Below are positions 38,101 to 47,770 of a stretch of 64,000 nt of DNA, piece after piece. Source of the stretch: Lingula anatina (lineage: Eukaryota > Brachiopoda > Lingulata > Lingulida > Lingulidae); contig NW_019774914.1 in the NCBI RefSeq assembly GCF_001039355.2, positions 248,001-312,000 of the forward strand. The letters run 5' to 3'. How positions within the stretch are numbered: position 1 is the first letter of the stretch; each line of letters opens with the position of its first letter. The notes beneath the pieces are model-generated. The model ran no database searches. It was not told where the DNA came from and saw only the letters and a list, made by a program, of their open reading frames with translations. Made by a program: the position numbers and the translations under genes.

Positions 38101-41100
38101 GACACAAACATGAACCACTGGGTAAAAGAATGGTCGCTGTATGCAACAACACAACCAATGCAGATGATGCCGATAATCTGAAGTGAAGATACTTGTGTAT
38201 TAACATATGGCGTGTTTTAAAAAGAATGGAAACATTTGACGGTGTCAGCGAGAACAAGAAGTTATAAAGTTATAACATAAGTTATATAACTAAATTTATA
38301 ACTTCTTGGTGAGAAATAGTAGGCTACGGAGCATAGGTAAAACCAAGACAAATATGAGACGAGAACAATACTACCCGACGCACCTTTTCAGCTAATACAT
38401 CTTTAGGCTTGTGTTCTTAAGAGCAAAATTTGGACATCATCACTGTGTTTGCCTTTATTACTAGTATTTCTCATGTCGAGTGACTGATTTAATTTAGATC
38501 TAGGAACAGAACAGAGGGTTTTTATTTCAAACAGCCTCTTATAGGGGTTGGGGGTATTCATTATTCCCTTAACTAGAGGTATAAAGATAACAAAACAACG
38601 ACTAAAAAAATTGCAACATGGAGGAGTACCGTAAAACAAAAGAAAAACCAGCAAAGATGATTGCAAGGACCCATAAAAAAGAGATTTTGTGATATTTAAA
38701 GTCTCTTTATTTCTTTACAACAAATAATCGCCTATCATTTGATAAAATCGTAATATATCATATATTTTATCCTAAACCTGTTTTTCGCCAGATTGTAAAA
38801 GAAACCTGCTGAAGAGGTTTTAAGTGTTTTCGTAAAATAGACATGAACGCAAGTACTAAACTTTCTACCCCTACACAGCGTGTATTTAAGGGCAGGAAGT
38901 GGGGGGGGGGGGGTTAACGGCTTTTTAAATTTAAACCACTGTAACCGATCACAAGCACAAACAGTGACCCTTGCATTTGCCAGATTTGCACTCCAGAAAG
39001 TGTTGAAAATACCATGGCCCATAGGAGCCTACGCGTGCGTCTTTTAGACTCCCCTTTACATGCGAAGCGACAAGGCCTATGCCTTGTCGATTTTGTTTGA
39101 GGTTTGTAAGAGTTGAAAGCGACATGTCTCTTAAGGTCACGTCAGCTTCGTTTATAAGAATCTACTTATTCAGCTGCGAAAACCAAACGTCATGCCTATT
39201 TCATGTTTTATAACAGTGTCATTTGAGAGACGAACGCGATATGGGTCGTGTCAATCTCGCATCTAACGCGTTCAGTTAGTGGCGAAAGAGACACAGCCAT
39301 GACATTTTCGGCTCTCAAAGCTCTGTAGTAAAAGACGAACTCGGCATAGGCCTTGTCGTTTTCGCATGTAAAGGGGCGTCTAAAAGACGCACGCGTAGGC
39401 TCCTATGGGCCATGGTAGAAAAGTTCGCCTTTTATTTATTTGCGCTTGTATTGTAGCTATAGTTCAAGCATTGTAACTGAAAGAAAGAAAACATGGGAAC
39501 AAAACCCGCTTTAGAGCATTGGCCCTATAGCGAATAACAATTTGAAGCGTAGGGACGCTCGTGGAAAGAAATTGTATATACAGTTTGGGGGTGGTCGGCT
39601 CATGCCTTAGACCCCATTTCCAGAGATTAGATCGATCTACTTTAGATCGACCTAACTCCCTGGGGGTTCACGCTAAATAGCTGTCAGCCGAGCGGACACG
39701 AAAGTTAATTACCCCCTTACAGCTTGTAGTAGGCGGGACGGACATTTAAGCCGGATTATCTGACAGTTATCTAGTGAGACTCCCCGCGGGGATAGATCGA
39801 TCTAAAAGCTCTGGGAATACAGCCTTAGTTTAACTACCTCTAGGCTGGGCCCCTGAGGACGTGTGTTTTGACAGCGCCCCTGGTTAAAAGCATGAGATTG
39901 TTTGTGGGACGCTCGGGTTTGAGAGTTAAAGGATTTGCGTCTTACCGTCAGAATGGCCTGAACGGAACATATTCTTCAGAAAACATGCCCAACTAACGAT
40001 AACTTTACCCAAATACACAAATTAAAAGCTCATTTTGTAAATTTTTGGCTTTAAAAAACGTCCTATTTGCTCGGCCTAAGAGTTAATGAGCTACGTTGTC
40101 ACGTGGTCCGATGACGACAATCGAGCCACTGGAGAATAGAGCGTGCTTAGCTGTTAAACTGAGCTGCATTGTCTACCTGTAAGATGACTTTTTGACACCT
40201 GATAAAAGTTCATACTCATTCAAATCTCTTACCAGTGGGGTCTTATTCCTCGTGAAGCCGTGTGAAGCCATGTGAAGCCATTTTCCTGTCTATTCAATTC
40301 TTTAACTAGCATTTAATTATGGTTATCCCAACTAGTATAAAATACTGTAGTCGAGTGACTAGAGCGCATTTTAGGCTTCGTTCACATGGAATGTCTATTT
40401 TCTAAAAATCTATTTTCTATTCGCGCTATCTTATGATCACGGTCTGTGCCTTGAATATCCCGCCGCGTAATTGCTGGCAGCGCGAGCCAGTTACTTATAG
40501 TAACTTATAGTAACTGGCTCGCGCTGCCAGTAATTACGCCGCGGGATATTCAGGGCACAGACCGTGATCATAAGACATACCGACATTTGGGATGGAAGAC
40601 CTTGTAACTGACCTCGAAATTTCTCCATACCAGTTTGAACCAATGATACATTATTCAGAAGAGTCTACGGATTCTAAAAGTGACGCCGAAAGTCAGCATT
40701 ACGAGGTATCGGAGGTTGACGGAGATTTTTCAGCCGACGAGTCTGTGGATCCACGCCTGGATAATACTGAATGGTAGGAGAGAGTAACTTTGTTTAAAGT
40801 TTAATAAAATTTGAGGTACTAATTTTTGGGTGCAGAAAATCAACTAACTTCTATATATCGTAATCAATCGTTACTCTCTCTCTATATATATATATTTTAT
40901 AAGCTACGGAGAGACAAGCGCTTATCGCGTCCCGAAGCCGCCCCACTTGCAAGTCGGCAAAGTCAATCTAACTAGGGCATGAGCCGACCACCCCCAACAA
41001 GTCTCTTTATGAAGGCACCTCCGCTTTTCCCCTTGGTGAAACTAAAGATTGTAGGAATGGCATCTTGTTTAAGTATAGGCTTTTTATAAGCACTTTCCAT

Positions 41101-42282
41101 GCCCAATCGTGACATAAGCTCAGGATCACGCTCGTATGCGTTTTTTTTTTCAAAATGGTCAGAGCAAAGCCTCGAGTGATCCGTAGGTGTGAAGTTTTCC
41201 CTTTTCAATTTGACTGTCCATGTTTTCCTCAAACCTGGGTCCTTCGGGAATGTAAACATGTGAATGCCAGATCCTTTCCTGTATTTTTTAGTGCATCCCA
41301 CGCAGGCCCGTAGCCAGGGGGGTTCGGGGGGTTCGAGAGAACCCCCCTTTTGCCAGGAAAAGGTCCATTTTGAGTACAATTTGATCTTGGTACACATAAG
41401 TTTCATTGTAAAAGGTCCACCTTTTCAAAAAAAGAACCCCCCTTTTTAATTTGCTGGCTACGGGCCTGCCACGGCAACACACTGAGGCATAACGAAAATT
41501 GCTCAACTCCGTTCAATACAACTTTCCTAAACTTCTCTGTCTGTATGCACCGTGCAGCTCAGCTGAGTCTCAGAGTCCTTTATCGTGATCGTCGTCATTG
41601 TACCACGTGACCCAGATCTGTTGCTTCATTTTTGCATATTGAGGTGAGGTTTACTAAAACGCTTTTTTTTCTGCTAATAGATTGTTTTTATAATTTTTAA
41701 ATGGCGGGGATCGATTAAGACATAACTGTAGTGTATAGATTAAGTGCTAGATCTTCAGAATTCGAGAAATGGAATTTTATATGACCATTCTCCTTTAATG
41801 CTCTAATTCCCTTGGATTTTCCTCCGTTACGCCTATGTGAAGGAGTGATATGATATAAACTGTTATTCGCTATAGGGCCAATGCTGTAAAGCGGGTTTTG
41901 TTCCCATGTTTTCTTTCTGCGCAGTTACAATGCTTGAACTATAGCTACAGTACAAGCGCAAATAAATAAAAGGCGAACTTTTCAACACTCTCTTGAGTGC
42001 AAATCTGGCAAATGCACCTTCCAGGCTGTACGACTCTCGTACAACCCTTCTCTGGTCACTCTCATACAGAGGTGAGACGCCTCTTTCTACACCACGGACA
42101 CTCACTCCATCAGATATGACGAACAGAAGTTGAACGATACTCACCAGTTCCACCAGTTTTACGATACCAAAAGGAGTCTTGACATAGTCTATGTTAAATG
42201 TACATGTAGTGCCAGAGGAACCAGTCGTAGTGGTGGTGGTGGTGGTGGTGGTGGTGGTACCTTGTTCCCCTGTGTCTGCCAT
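35146..42282 (-). CDS. CMTM/MAL-like MARVEL-domain tetraspanning protein, copy A (unit 3)
   Basis: Four exons, all joined in phase 0: 42282-42145, 38177-38013, 35742-35644 and 35238-35146. They encode 164 residues, the usual CMTM size. The N-terminus is cytoplasmic with a run of twelve threonines, followed by FGIVKLVEL. Exon 2 carries the first two helices around IIGIICIGC and QWFMFV, and exon 3 the ELIYGFVASVLYLIAAIVL helix. Exon 4 carries VFAFFNVILYAVGTFLSFQDW, as in the FFAFL..YA....FS...W ending of CMTM/MAL proteins. The family acts in membrane trafficking and receptor stability. Intron 1 (~4 kb) contains inserted transposons, a THAP frame and a P2X7-like exon; intron 2 contains a nuclear-receptor-site repeat. 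Donors gtgagt, gtaagt and gtaagt are strong. Confidence 0.83.
36060..36720. repeat. Degenerate tandem repeat carrying nuclear-receptor-type sites
   Basis: Four copies of a ~145-185 base unit sit in intron 2 of MARVEL gene A. Three contain AGGTCA(A/T)AGGTCA (DR1 layout) at 36112-36124, 36444-36456 and 36590-36602. Each is followed three bases later by TCAAGGTCA at 36128-36136, 36460-36468 and 36606-36614. The second copy (36300-36324) is degenerate. Confidence 0.75.
36991..37016. repeat. A-homopolymer
   Basis: About 26 A residues within MARVEL gene A intron 2; a likely site of assembly uncertainty. Confidence 0.9.
39010..39417. mobile_element. 408-bp inverted-repeat element with an empty site in unit 4
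   Basis: Ends read TACCATGGCCCATAGGAGCC in opposite orientation, and the inverted similarity runs on for ~75 bases. The 5-bp duplication gaaaa lies at 39005-39009 and 39418-39422. The paralogous site near 59905 reads gttgaaaagttcgcc with one gaaaa and no insert. The inverted arm at ~42000 is also empty. No coding capacity. Confidence 0.85.
39610..39824. mobile_element. 215-bp inverted-repeat transposon (MITE family A)
   Basis: It matches 19574-19798 and 55932-56161 throughout. TTA duplications are at 39607-39609 and 39825-39827; ends are GACCCCATTTCCAGAG and the inverse of GGCTGTATTCCCAGAG. Confidence 0.85.
40429..40575. repeat. Near-perfect palindrome, ~68-base arms
   Basis: The left arm starts tcttatgatcacggtctgtg and the right arm ends with its complement. 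The spacer is about 12 bases (tagtaacttata). Very few mismatches are seen. It ends 16 bases upstream of the start codon of the P2X7-like exon. Confidence 0.85.
40592..40773 (+). pseudogene. First coding exon of a P2X7-C-terminal-like (SPYQFEP) protein, stranded
   Basis: A single open exon runs from ATG to a GT donor after ..NTEW (gaatg|gtagga). It encodes an acidic 60-residue leader with ISPYQFEP followed by Ser/Asp/Glu-rich sequence. This resembles the leader of invertebrate proteins that carry the cysteine-rich P2X7 C-terminal-like domain, whose next exon should start at the W/C codon. No such zinc-binding exon is seen downstream, and a THAP frame on the opposite strand follows. Either a captured exon or the 5' end of a dismembered gene. 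Family recall is from memory and moderate. Confidence 0.5.
40972..41490 (-). pseudogene. THAP-domain gene with a transposon in its first codons
   Basis: Read on the minus strand, the frame keeps the zinc-coordinating C..C pair, then W, LCSDHF (C2-H) and a DAIPTIF ending like the AVPTIF box, so a complete THAP DNA-binding domain is present. The first ten codons are split: the ATG and MPQCVAV part lies at 41490-41469, and GCTKKYRK begins after 41303. Between them sits the 166-base transposon at 41303-41468 plus one copy of the duplication ccacg. Ignoring the insert, the domain reads continuously from a normal MPxC start. Downstream of the domain only ~17 residues follow before a TAG at 40972-40974. 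THAP domains occur in host regulators and P-element-like transposases; which applies here is unknown. Confidence 0.8.
41303..41468. mobile_element. CAGG-end MITE (family B) inside the THAP frame
   Basis: Ends are CAGGCCCGTAGCCAG and its near inverse (CTGGCTACGGGCCTG is exact). The perfect 5-bp duplication ccacg lies at 41298-41302 and 41469-41473. Same size and body as 51131-51296. Confidence 0.88.
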
Positions 42283-44103
42283 GGCCAGTATGTCCGGTAG
42301 TGGTCAATCAAGTAATGCTCAGTTGGTAACGTTGTTGGCCTTAAACCTAGAGTTAAACGACAGGCGGGGTTGTATTCTGTTTGTTGAAAAGTGGGCCTAC
42401 TTAAAATGGCCGCTTTGCTGCTCCTGTCAAATTCTGTGTACAAACTTTCTGCAAGTGGCCGAAATAAATGCACGGTTGAAAGACCAATACTTGCACAATG
42501 GCTCAGAAAGCAGTGCGTACGTAGTACGAGAAATCAGAGCCTCTCTTGAAATTGCGGCAACTCCCTCTTGTGGACACAGCGAGCGAGCCTAACTAAACCC
42601 AAGGCCCTTGTATAGTAACGCCGCAGTAAACGACGCTACCGTATATTGTGAAAGCTTGAAGCATTATTTGAATCTTTAAAACCCGAGATTGCGCCACACC
42701 TACAGAGCACTAGTATTTTTTAAAATCTTAAACAAATATTTGCCAGAGTATTTGTACGGTGCTGACTCAGAGAGAACTAACGGTCTGGTAGCCCCTAACT
42801 GAGTTTTGTCTTGTTTTTCCCGAAGATGATAGTGATTTGCTCGAGATAATCTCAAGAAATTTGCGTAATGCAGTTAACAAGCTCTTCGTCATAGAAATAT
42901 ACAAAACAACCTAAATTTCAATATCTATATCTCAACGCTTTCAGACAACTATTTTCGGATGCAAAGCCCCCCCCCCCCCCCCCCCCAAACACACACAAAT
43001 ACCGGTACGATGCAGTGTGGTAAAAAAGGCGACATCAATTTTAGCCTTTTTCATCTTTTCAAGTTACACGTTGTCATTTTCATTGGTTATAAATAAATAT
43101 AAATCATCCTCATTATCAACGGATGCTTTTCCTTCTTTTATCCCAGTTTAAGTCAGTAATGGTGATATACCACCTACTTGAGACATGAGCCGGCGTCACG
43201 TGAAGAAACCGTCGTCGTGAATAAACCGTTCTGGCGGATTATTCACGCGAGGGAAGCAGTCTGTTGACTTACAGTACGTAGCTGCACATGCATTTCCAAC
43301 ATTTCCCCGTAGAGAAAGTTGTAGTATTATCAAACACACAATTTCTTTTTAATGAAAATGACTGAACTCTGAATTGAAAGAACATTGTAGAGTGAAAAGA
43401 TTTATACTACGAGTCTTAGATCTGCCACGTTTTTTACACAGAGCAAAACAGTTCAGTCACGATCAAAAACTCACTTCCAACATTCCCCCGTATACTGTAG
43501 TAATAAGATTATCAAATACATACTCTCTCATGACGAAAACCACTGAATTATGAATTGGAAAATCATAGTTCAGTGCAAACATAGCGCCTACTTAGGACGA
43601 CATCGTCATACCGGAAGTTGCTTCTTTCAATCTACATGTGCAGAACGGTTTCGTCACGGCACGGGTCTATCACGCCACACCGGCCACCCCCAAACATGAG
43701 TTCTTACTCAACTATTGAGCAATCAACACGTCGTTGTCTGAACCCGCTAGCTCACAATAGTGACCACAGGCCACGCAGGTGACTGTCCTCACCACCTCTA
43801 CTGTGCCGCTATCTGTAAGCACCACAGCCGCAAAAGCGAGATACTTTTGTGAAACTACGGATACCGTCACAAGCGAAACCTTGTGCAAGCATTCCAAACG
43901 GTGATCTTCCAAGCAGACACACACACAAAGGCGAGACACCTTTGTCAGGACGAGACGTCCTAGCACATTTTGTGCACCTTGCTCTGCATAAGCAGTTACA
44001 CACAAAGACGAGACACCTTTGCGGAGAAAGTCCTACAATACCAAGACAAACACTCCATCCTGTGATAACCAGATCGTTAAACACTGTACTGACCACCCCT
44101 CCC
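42283..44103. other. Upstream region of MARVEL gene A and unclassified DNA
   Basis: About 42290-43160 aligns with 60840-61690 upstream of copy B and so probably contains the conserved promoter. A C-run lies at 42968-42986. About 43160-44100 has no counterpart in unit 4. The stretch 43680-44110 is rich in repeated cgagacacctttg words (near 43932 and 44002) and ends at an N; I cannot classify it. Confidence 0.5.
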
Positions 44104-44295
44104 TCAACCCNACTGTATGCGCACATCACCATTAGGTTTCACAACTGGAACCATGGGTGCACACCACTCAACCGGGTCAGTTACTTTCTCAATAACACCT
44201 GCCTTTTCCATACGTTCTAGTTCTGCATTGACTTTTGGTAACAATGGAATTGGGACTCGTCTGGTTGCACTAACACTATATGCATGGTTTTGCAC
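44104..44295 (-). pseudogene. N-terminal part of retrotransposon reverse transcriptase
   Basis: The frame shows the approach to the RT palm (AGVIEKVTDPVEWCAPMV, then VKPNGDVR), typical of Gypsy-class elements just before the first catalytic motif. It is cut by the N at about 44111, before the YxDD region. Confidence 0.75.
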
Positions 44296-44405
44296 TATCT
44301 TTCAACTTAATATGTACTGGGTCACTCTTAAGTGTACCAACTGAATCTGCCTGTAACACTCTAGTTACTAAACCCATGTCAACACAAGCACTTCTTCCAA
44401 GCAAG

Positions 44406-44786
44406 TTACTCACATTCTCTCTGACAACATGTACAGTAAATGTATACATTTTTTTCTTTAAATTTTGTTTTTGCTACAAACTTGCCAATGTTGGTTAATT
44501 TTCCACCTGGACTATTCAACACTACTGTGGTGGGAGAGAGTGTGGGACTTGGCTTTAGACTTTCATACATTGCCTTACTAATTACACTGGTATCTGCCCC
44601 TGTATCTATTTTGAAATCTACAGACTGACCATTCATGTCTAGTTTAACATTCCATTCTGAATCATTACTACTATTCTCTGTAAACAATGATCCAAGGAAA
44701 CATTCTACATCATCAATGTCATCTGCAATAACTTCATGAACACTACCCATTTGTTTACTAGCACTGCTTTTAAAAGTACGAGACAC
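44406..44786 (-). pseudogene. Retrotransposon aspartic protease region
   Basis: A retropepsin-like segment has the catalytic DTGADTSV motif after FKI and a downstream hydrophobic strand. It overlaps the 3' end of the gag frame by ~80 bases in another frame, as in elements using frameshifting, or as a result of decay. Confidence 0.75.
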
Positions 44787-45610
44787 ACGACACCAAAGTG
44801 TCCAATTCTATGGCATTTATTACACTTTTTGTTTTGTGCTGGGCATGATGCATGTCTGTGGTCTAGTATATGATTACATTGTCCACATCGTCTGGGCTGA
44901 CCTCTTTGTTGGCTGTTTTGACCTCTGGGTTTACCTCTGGCTTGTCTATTTCCTTTCTCCACTTCACTCACGTTTGCAACACTTGGATTAGTACTGTTTT
45001 GTAATTTGATCAGTTCCATACTGCGAACAATCTCTAATGCTGTTTTCAGGGTCAAGTCGGCTTTTAATTGGAGTTTTAATGAGCAATTTCTGTCGGCGAT
45101 TCCAATTACAATAGCATCTCTTATCTCTTCCTCCTTGTTGGTGAATTCACAATTTTCTGAAAGTTCCACTAAGTTTCTATAAAAAGTCTCAACTGATTCT
45201 CCAGGTATCTGTCGGCGTTGACGGAATCTTGCCCTTTCATGAATAATATTCCTTCGTGGAATGAAATACTCGTCAAACTTAGCAATAACAACGTCAAAAT
45301 TCTCTGCCTCGGGCTCACCTTCTGAATTTTCTGCCGTAGCATCTGCTGTGGATAGCTTAAAGGTAGAAAATATTTGTTCTGCATCCTTTCCCATAGCATA
45401 AATCAGAGCAGATACTTGAATTCCCCCTGCCTCCGAGTCCAGTTTAGTGGCCTGCCTATATCGGATGAAGCGTTGGCGCCATTCCGGCCACTCGTTTGGC
45501 GCGTGAAACCTAAAGTTCTCCGGAGGATGGAATTTAGCCATTACGTCAATGGATTTGAGTTTCCTCTCTCTCTCTAGTACCCCTAGAGATAGTTCAGTCC
45601 GATTTTTCAC
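44705..45610 (-). CDS. Retrotransposon gag-like polyprotein
   Basis: About 300 residues. The N-terminal half has the W..W...F..YR pattern and helical capsid-like sequence seen in invertebrate Gypsy gag proteins. It is followed by a basic Gly/Arg/Gln-rich linker and two cysteine clusters, one being CNKCHRIGHFGVVC (CCHC knuckle). The first ATG in frame is at the 5' end; a second ATG at MAKFHPPE may be the true start. Sited directly after the primer-binding site. Confidence 0.75.
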   Translation of the reverse strand: MKNRTELSLGVLERERKLKSIDVMAKFHPPENFRFHAPNEWPEWRQRFIRYRQATKLDSEAGGIQVSALIYAMGKDAEQIFSTFKLSTADATAENSEGEPEAENFDVVIAKFDEYFIPRRNIIHERARFRQRRQIPGESVETFYRNLVELSENCEFTNKEEEIRDAIVIGIADRNCSLKLQLKADLTLKTALEIVRSMELIKLQNSTNPSVANVSEVEKGNRQARGKPRGQNSQQRGQPRRCGQCNHILDHRHASCPAQNKKCNKCHRIGHFGVVCLVLLKAVLVNKWVVFMKLLQMTLMM

Positions 45611-45620
45611 GGCACTTCTG

Positions 45621-45638
45621 ATCCCACTTCTGACACCA
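45621..45638 (-). other. Retrotransposon primer-binding site, tRNA-Leu type
   Basis: On the plus strand atcccacttctgacacca equals the 3' end of a tRNA-Leu with its CCA tail, so the minus (sense) strand is complementary over 18 bases. It directly abuts the LTR edge at 45639, the diagnostic arrangement. Confidence 0.85.
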
Positions 45639-45738
45639 TGTCAAATAAAGACGAACACGCTAATTCACACGTGTCTTTTTATTCTCATACTTCTGTAACT
45701 ACTCACAGGTGGCGCTTTAGGCCAAGACGTATATGACA
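45639..45738 (-). repeat. Candidate 5' LTR, about 100 bp
   Basis: Bounded by TGTCA and TGACA, a perfect short inverted repeat, with AATAAAAAG and TTTATTTGACA on the sense strand. The outer boundary is inferred from the inverted repeat only, since no second LTR is available for comparison. Confidence 0.5.
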
Positions 45739-47567
45739 GTTCAAACTGGATGTATGCGATTCAGCATCGATTTCAGGTTAGTTTCAATTAAATGTGAATA
45801 AAATGTGTAACCTTTAACGGTTTTTAGATAGAAAAAATTCATAGTTTGGCAGAGGTATCGAGAAGCGCCATTTTTTTTTCAAGATTTTTAGTTGAATATT
45901 GGATTAGGGAACCGTGTGACCATACTAGAGAGTGTGCAAACTATTCCCTTCAAAATCTTAAACTTTGGATGATATTTTAACTCATATCTAAAAATGAAAA
46001 AATTCAGGCTGGCAACTTTTTTCTCGCAATATAGTCCCACCCCCTACGAGAGTCATTTATAAACCGATTTTTTTTCATAAATTCAAAATCGTGAACATAT
46101 TTCATTTTAATTTGTGGATGTTTCAGTAATCCTTTGAAATCTTGAGTAATAACATGAACTTTTCTTATTATCTTTACAAAATCACAACTCAAAACGCCCT
46201 GGTTTGTTATTAAAAGGATTTTATTTGCAAGGTACGGTTTTTCACGTCAGCCATCGCAGATGTCCAGAAACGGCGCTACTTCGTGACGCGGACTCACTGA
46301 AAAGTTTCAAATAACCGCCATGACGTTACGTTTTTCAGCCAGTTGCCATATGACTGTTTTAGGCTCTTTATTTTCTACAGATCATCAAATGTGTATTTTT
46401 TATTTATGCGAGTATTATGTTTGTTTTTTTATTATTATTTTATATAAATTCCCCGTATCTGTGTTGTTTACAGGAAACTAAAATTTGAAGAAGTTAAAAT
46501 AAGAGGTTTCAGTGTTTATAAAGCAGAGGTAAACGCTCTACTCTCTCTCTGAAGATATCTGGGAATTGAGGCTACTTTAGATATTGGGCAAATGACACAT
46601 TGGTACCCAGATATAGAGTTTATTGGAATAAGATATTCTCTTAGACTGCATTTGAATTACCTTTTATAGCAACTGTATCACGGTGAACATATGCTTTGCT
46701 TTTGGAGGCTAGTGGTCTCTCTGAGGATTGTTTTCTATCAAAATACGTTTTAGCACTGTGATCTGGGCAGCAATTTTGACTATTATGTTGTATTGAAGTG
46801 TTATCATTTTCAGTGGCTGACATCTGCAACCCTCCCTTTCTTTAAATAAATAAATTTGCTTTTATAAAGTATCATAAAAGAAAGGCGATATAAAGGCCTA
46901 TATTTTAAAGATACAAGTAAGACAACTTGAATTAGAAATTAGTTTATTTGCAAGGTCCATATTGTGGTAATTTTGCAAAAGCCACATAATTAACCTAAAA
47001 CTGATAAATGAAGTCGTATACACACCCGTACAATAGCTATTAAATTAAAACATCTTTCAATCTAAGTTCTCTGTAAGTGACCTTATAGTATCTTAACATA
47101 TGCTGGATATTGAACCATCTTTCCGTATATATTTATGGTAAGCCATGAATAATCTAAAACTAATTAATGAACTAATATACATAAATGTACATGTATGTTC
47201 ATATTAGATCAAATACATTCAATATGTTCCGTATTGTAACATCTTTCCATATACATATATATTTATGCTGTTGACATCTTTGAGGGAATATATAAATATA
47301 CTGAAGAAAGATATGATATATGATGTTCATATTGTTGACTGAATACATTTACTTAACTTACATATTAAAACTTTTTACACATATACAGTGTTAAAGAATA
47401 CAAAAAAATTTAAATATTCAAATATCTACAACGGGTAATGTAAAACTAATTGATGAACTTTTATACATAAACAAGCAAGTTAAGATATCTGTCAATCTAT
47501 ACTCTGTGAGTGAGAACAAAGTATACTATAATATCATACCTGTACCAGACTCGGCACATGATAGAAA
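45739..47567. other. AT-rich DNA absent from unit 4, no gene recognised
   Basis: This lies between the retroelement and a palindromic MITE. Repeated words such as catctttccata and actaattgatgaac occur near 47110-47460, but no clear unit emerges. No coding segment or RNA gene was recognised. Confidence 0.4.
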
Positions 47568-47770
47568 CCTGAATTAACCGGTATATCAGACCACACTACC
47601 CGTTTTCAAGGTGTGTGTCATATTGCATTTTGGAGTATCATACCCCAGAACAAATTTTGTAGGACGACTGCAGGCTCATCCTGTCAGTGTTCTGACTGAT
47701 ACTCCGAAATGCGATCTGACACACACCTTTGAAAACGGGTAGTGTGGTCCGATATACCGGTTAATTCAGG
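47568..47770. mobile_element. 203-bp inverted-repeat element
   Basis: Long inverted arms start cctgaattaaccggtatatc and run ~75 bases each, including the acactacccgttttcaaggt block. No coding capacity. It directly abuts the Harbinger-like element to the right. Confidence 0.75.

Larger units (their letters stand above)
38950..42030. repeat. Inverted duplication (foldback) in intron 1 of MARVEL gene A
   Basis: The left arm is ~38955-39545, interrupted by the 408-bp element at 39010-39417. The right arm is ~41862-42030, in reverse complement. They share gaaaagttcgccttttattt, the gcgcttgtattgtagctatagt block, aaacccgctttagagcattg and a tail ending gcgaataaca. Unit 4 has only the left-type arm (~59860-60020). 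The right arm is therefore an added inverted copy bracketing about 2.3 kb of foreign-looking DNA. Confidence 0.7.
44104..45738 (-). mobile_element. Fragment of an LTR retrotransposon (Gypsy-type), 5' end preserved
   Basis: In element order on the minus strand there is a candidate LTR (45738-45639), a tRNA-Leu-type primer site, a gag frame with a zinc knuckle, an aspartic protease with DTGADTSV, and the beginning of reverse transcriptase. The element then stops at an N at about 44111. Order and primer type fit Ty3/Gypsy. The rest of pol and the second LTR are absent or beyond an assembly break. Frames of gag and protease overlap in different frames; the copy is incomplete. Confidence 0.85.

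Noticed and set aside
43712-44220. Overlapping frames on both strands left of the retroelement fragment
   Set aside because: No recognisable domain, repetitive words and an internal N; frames disagree between strands.
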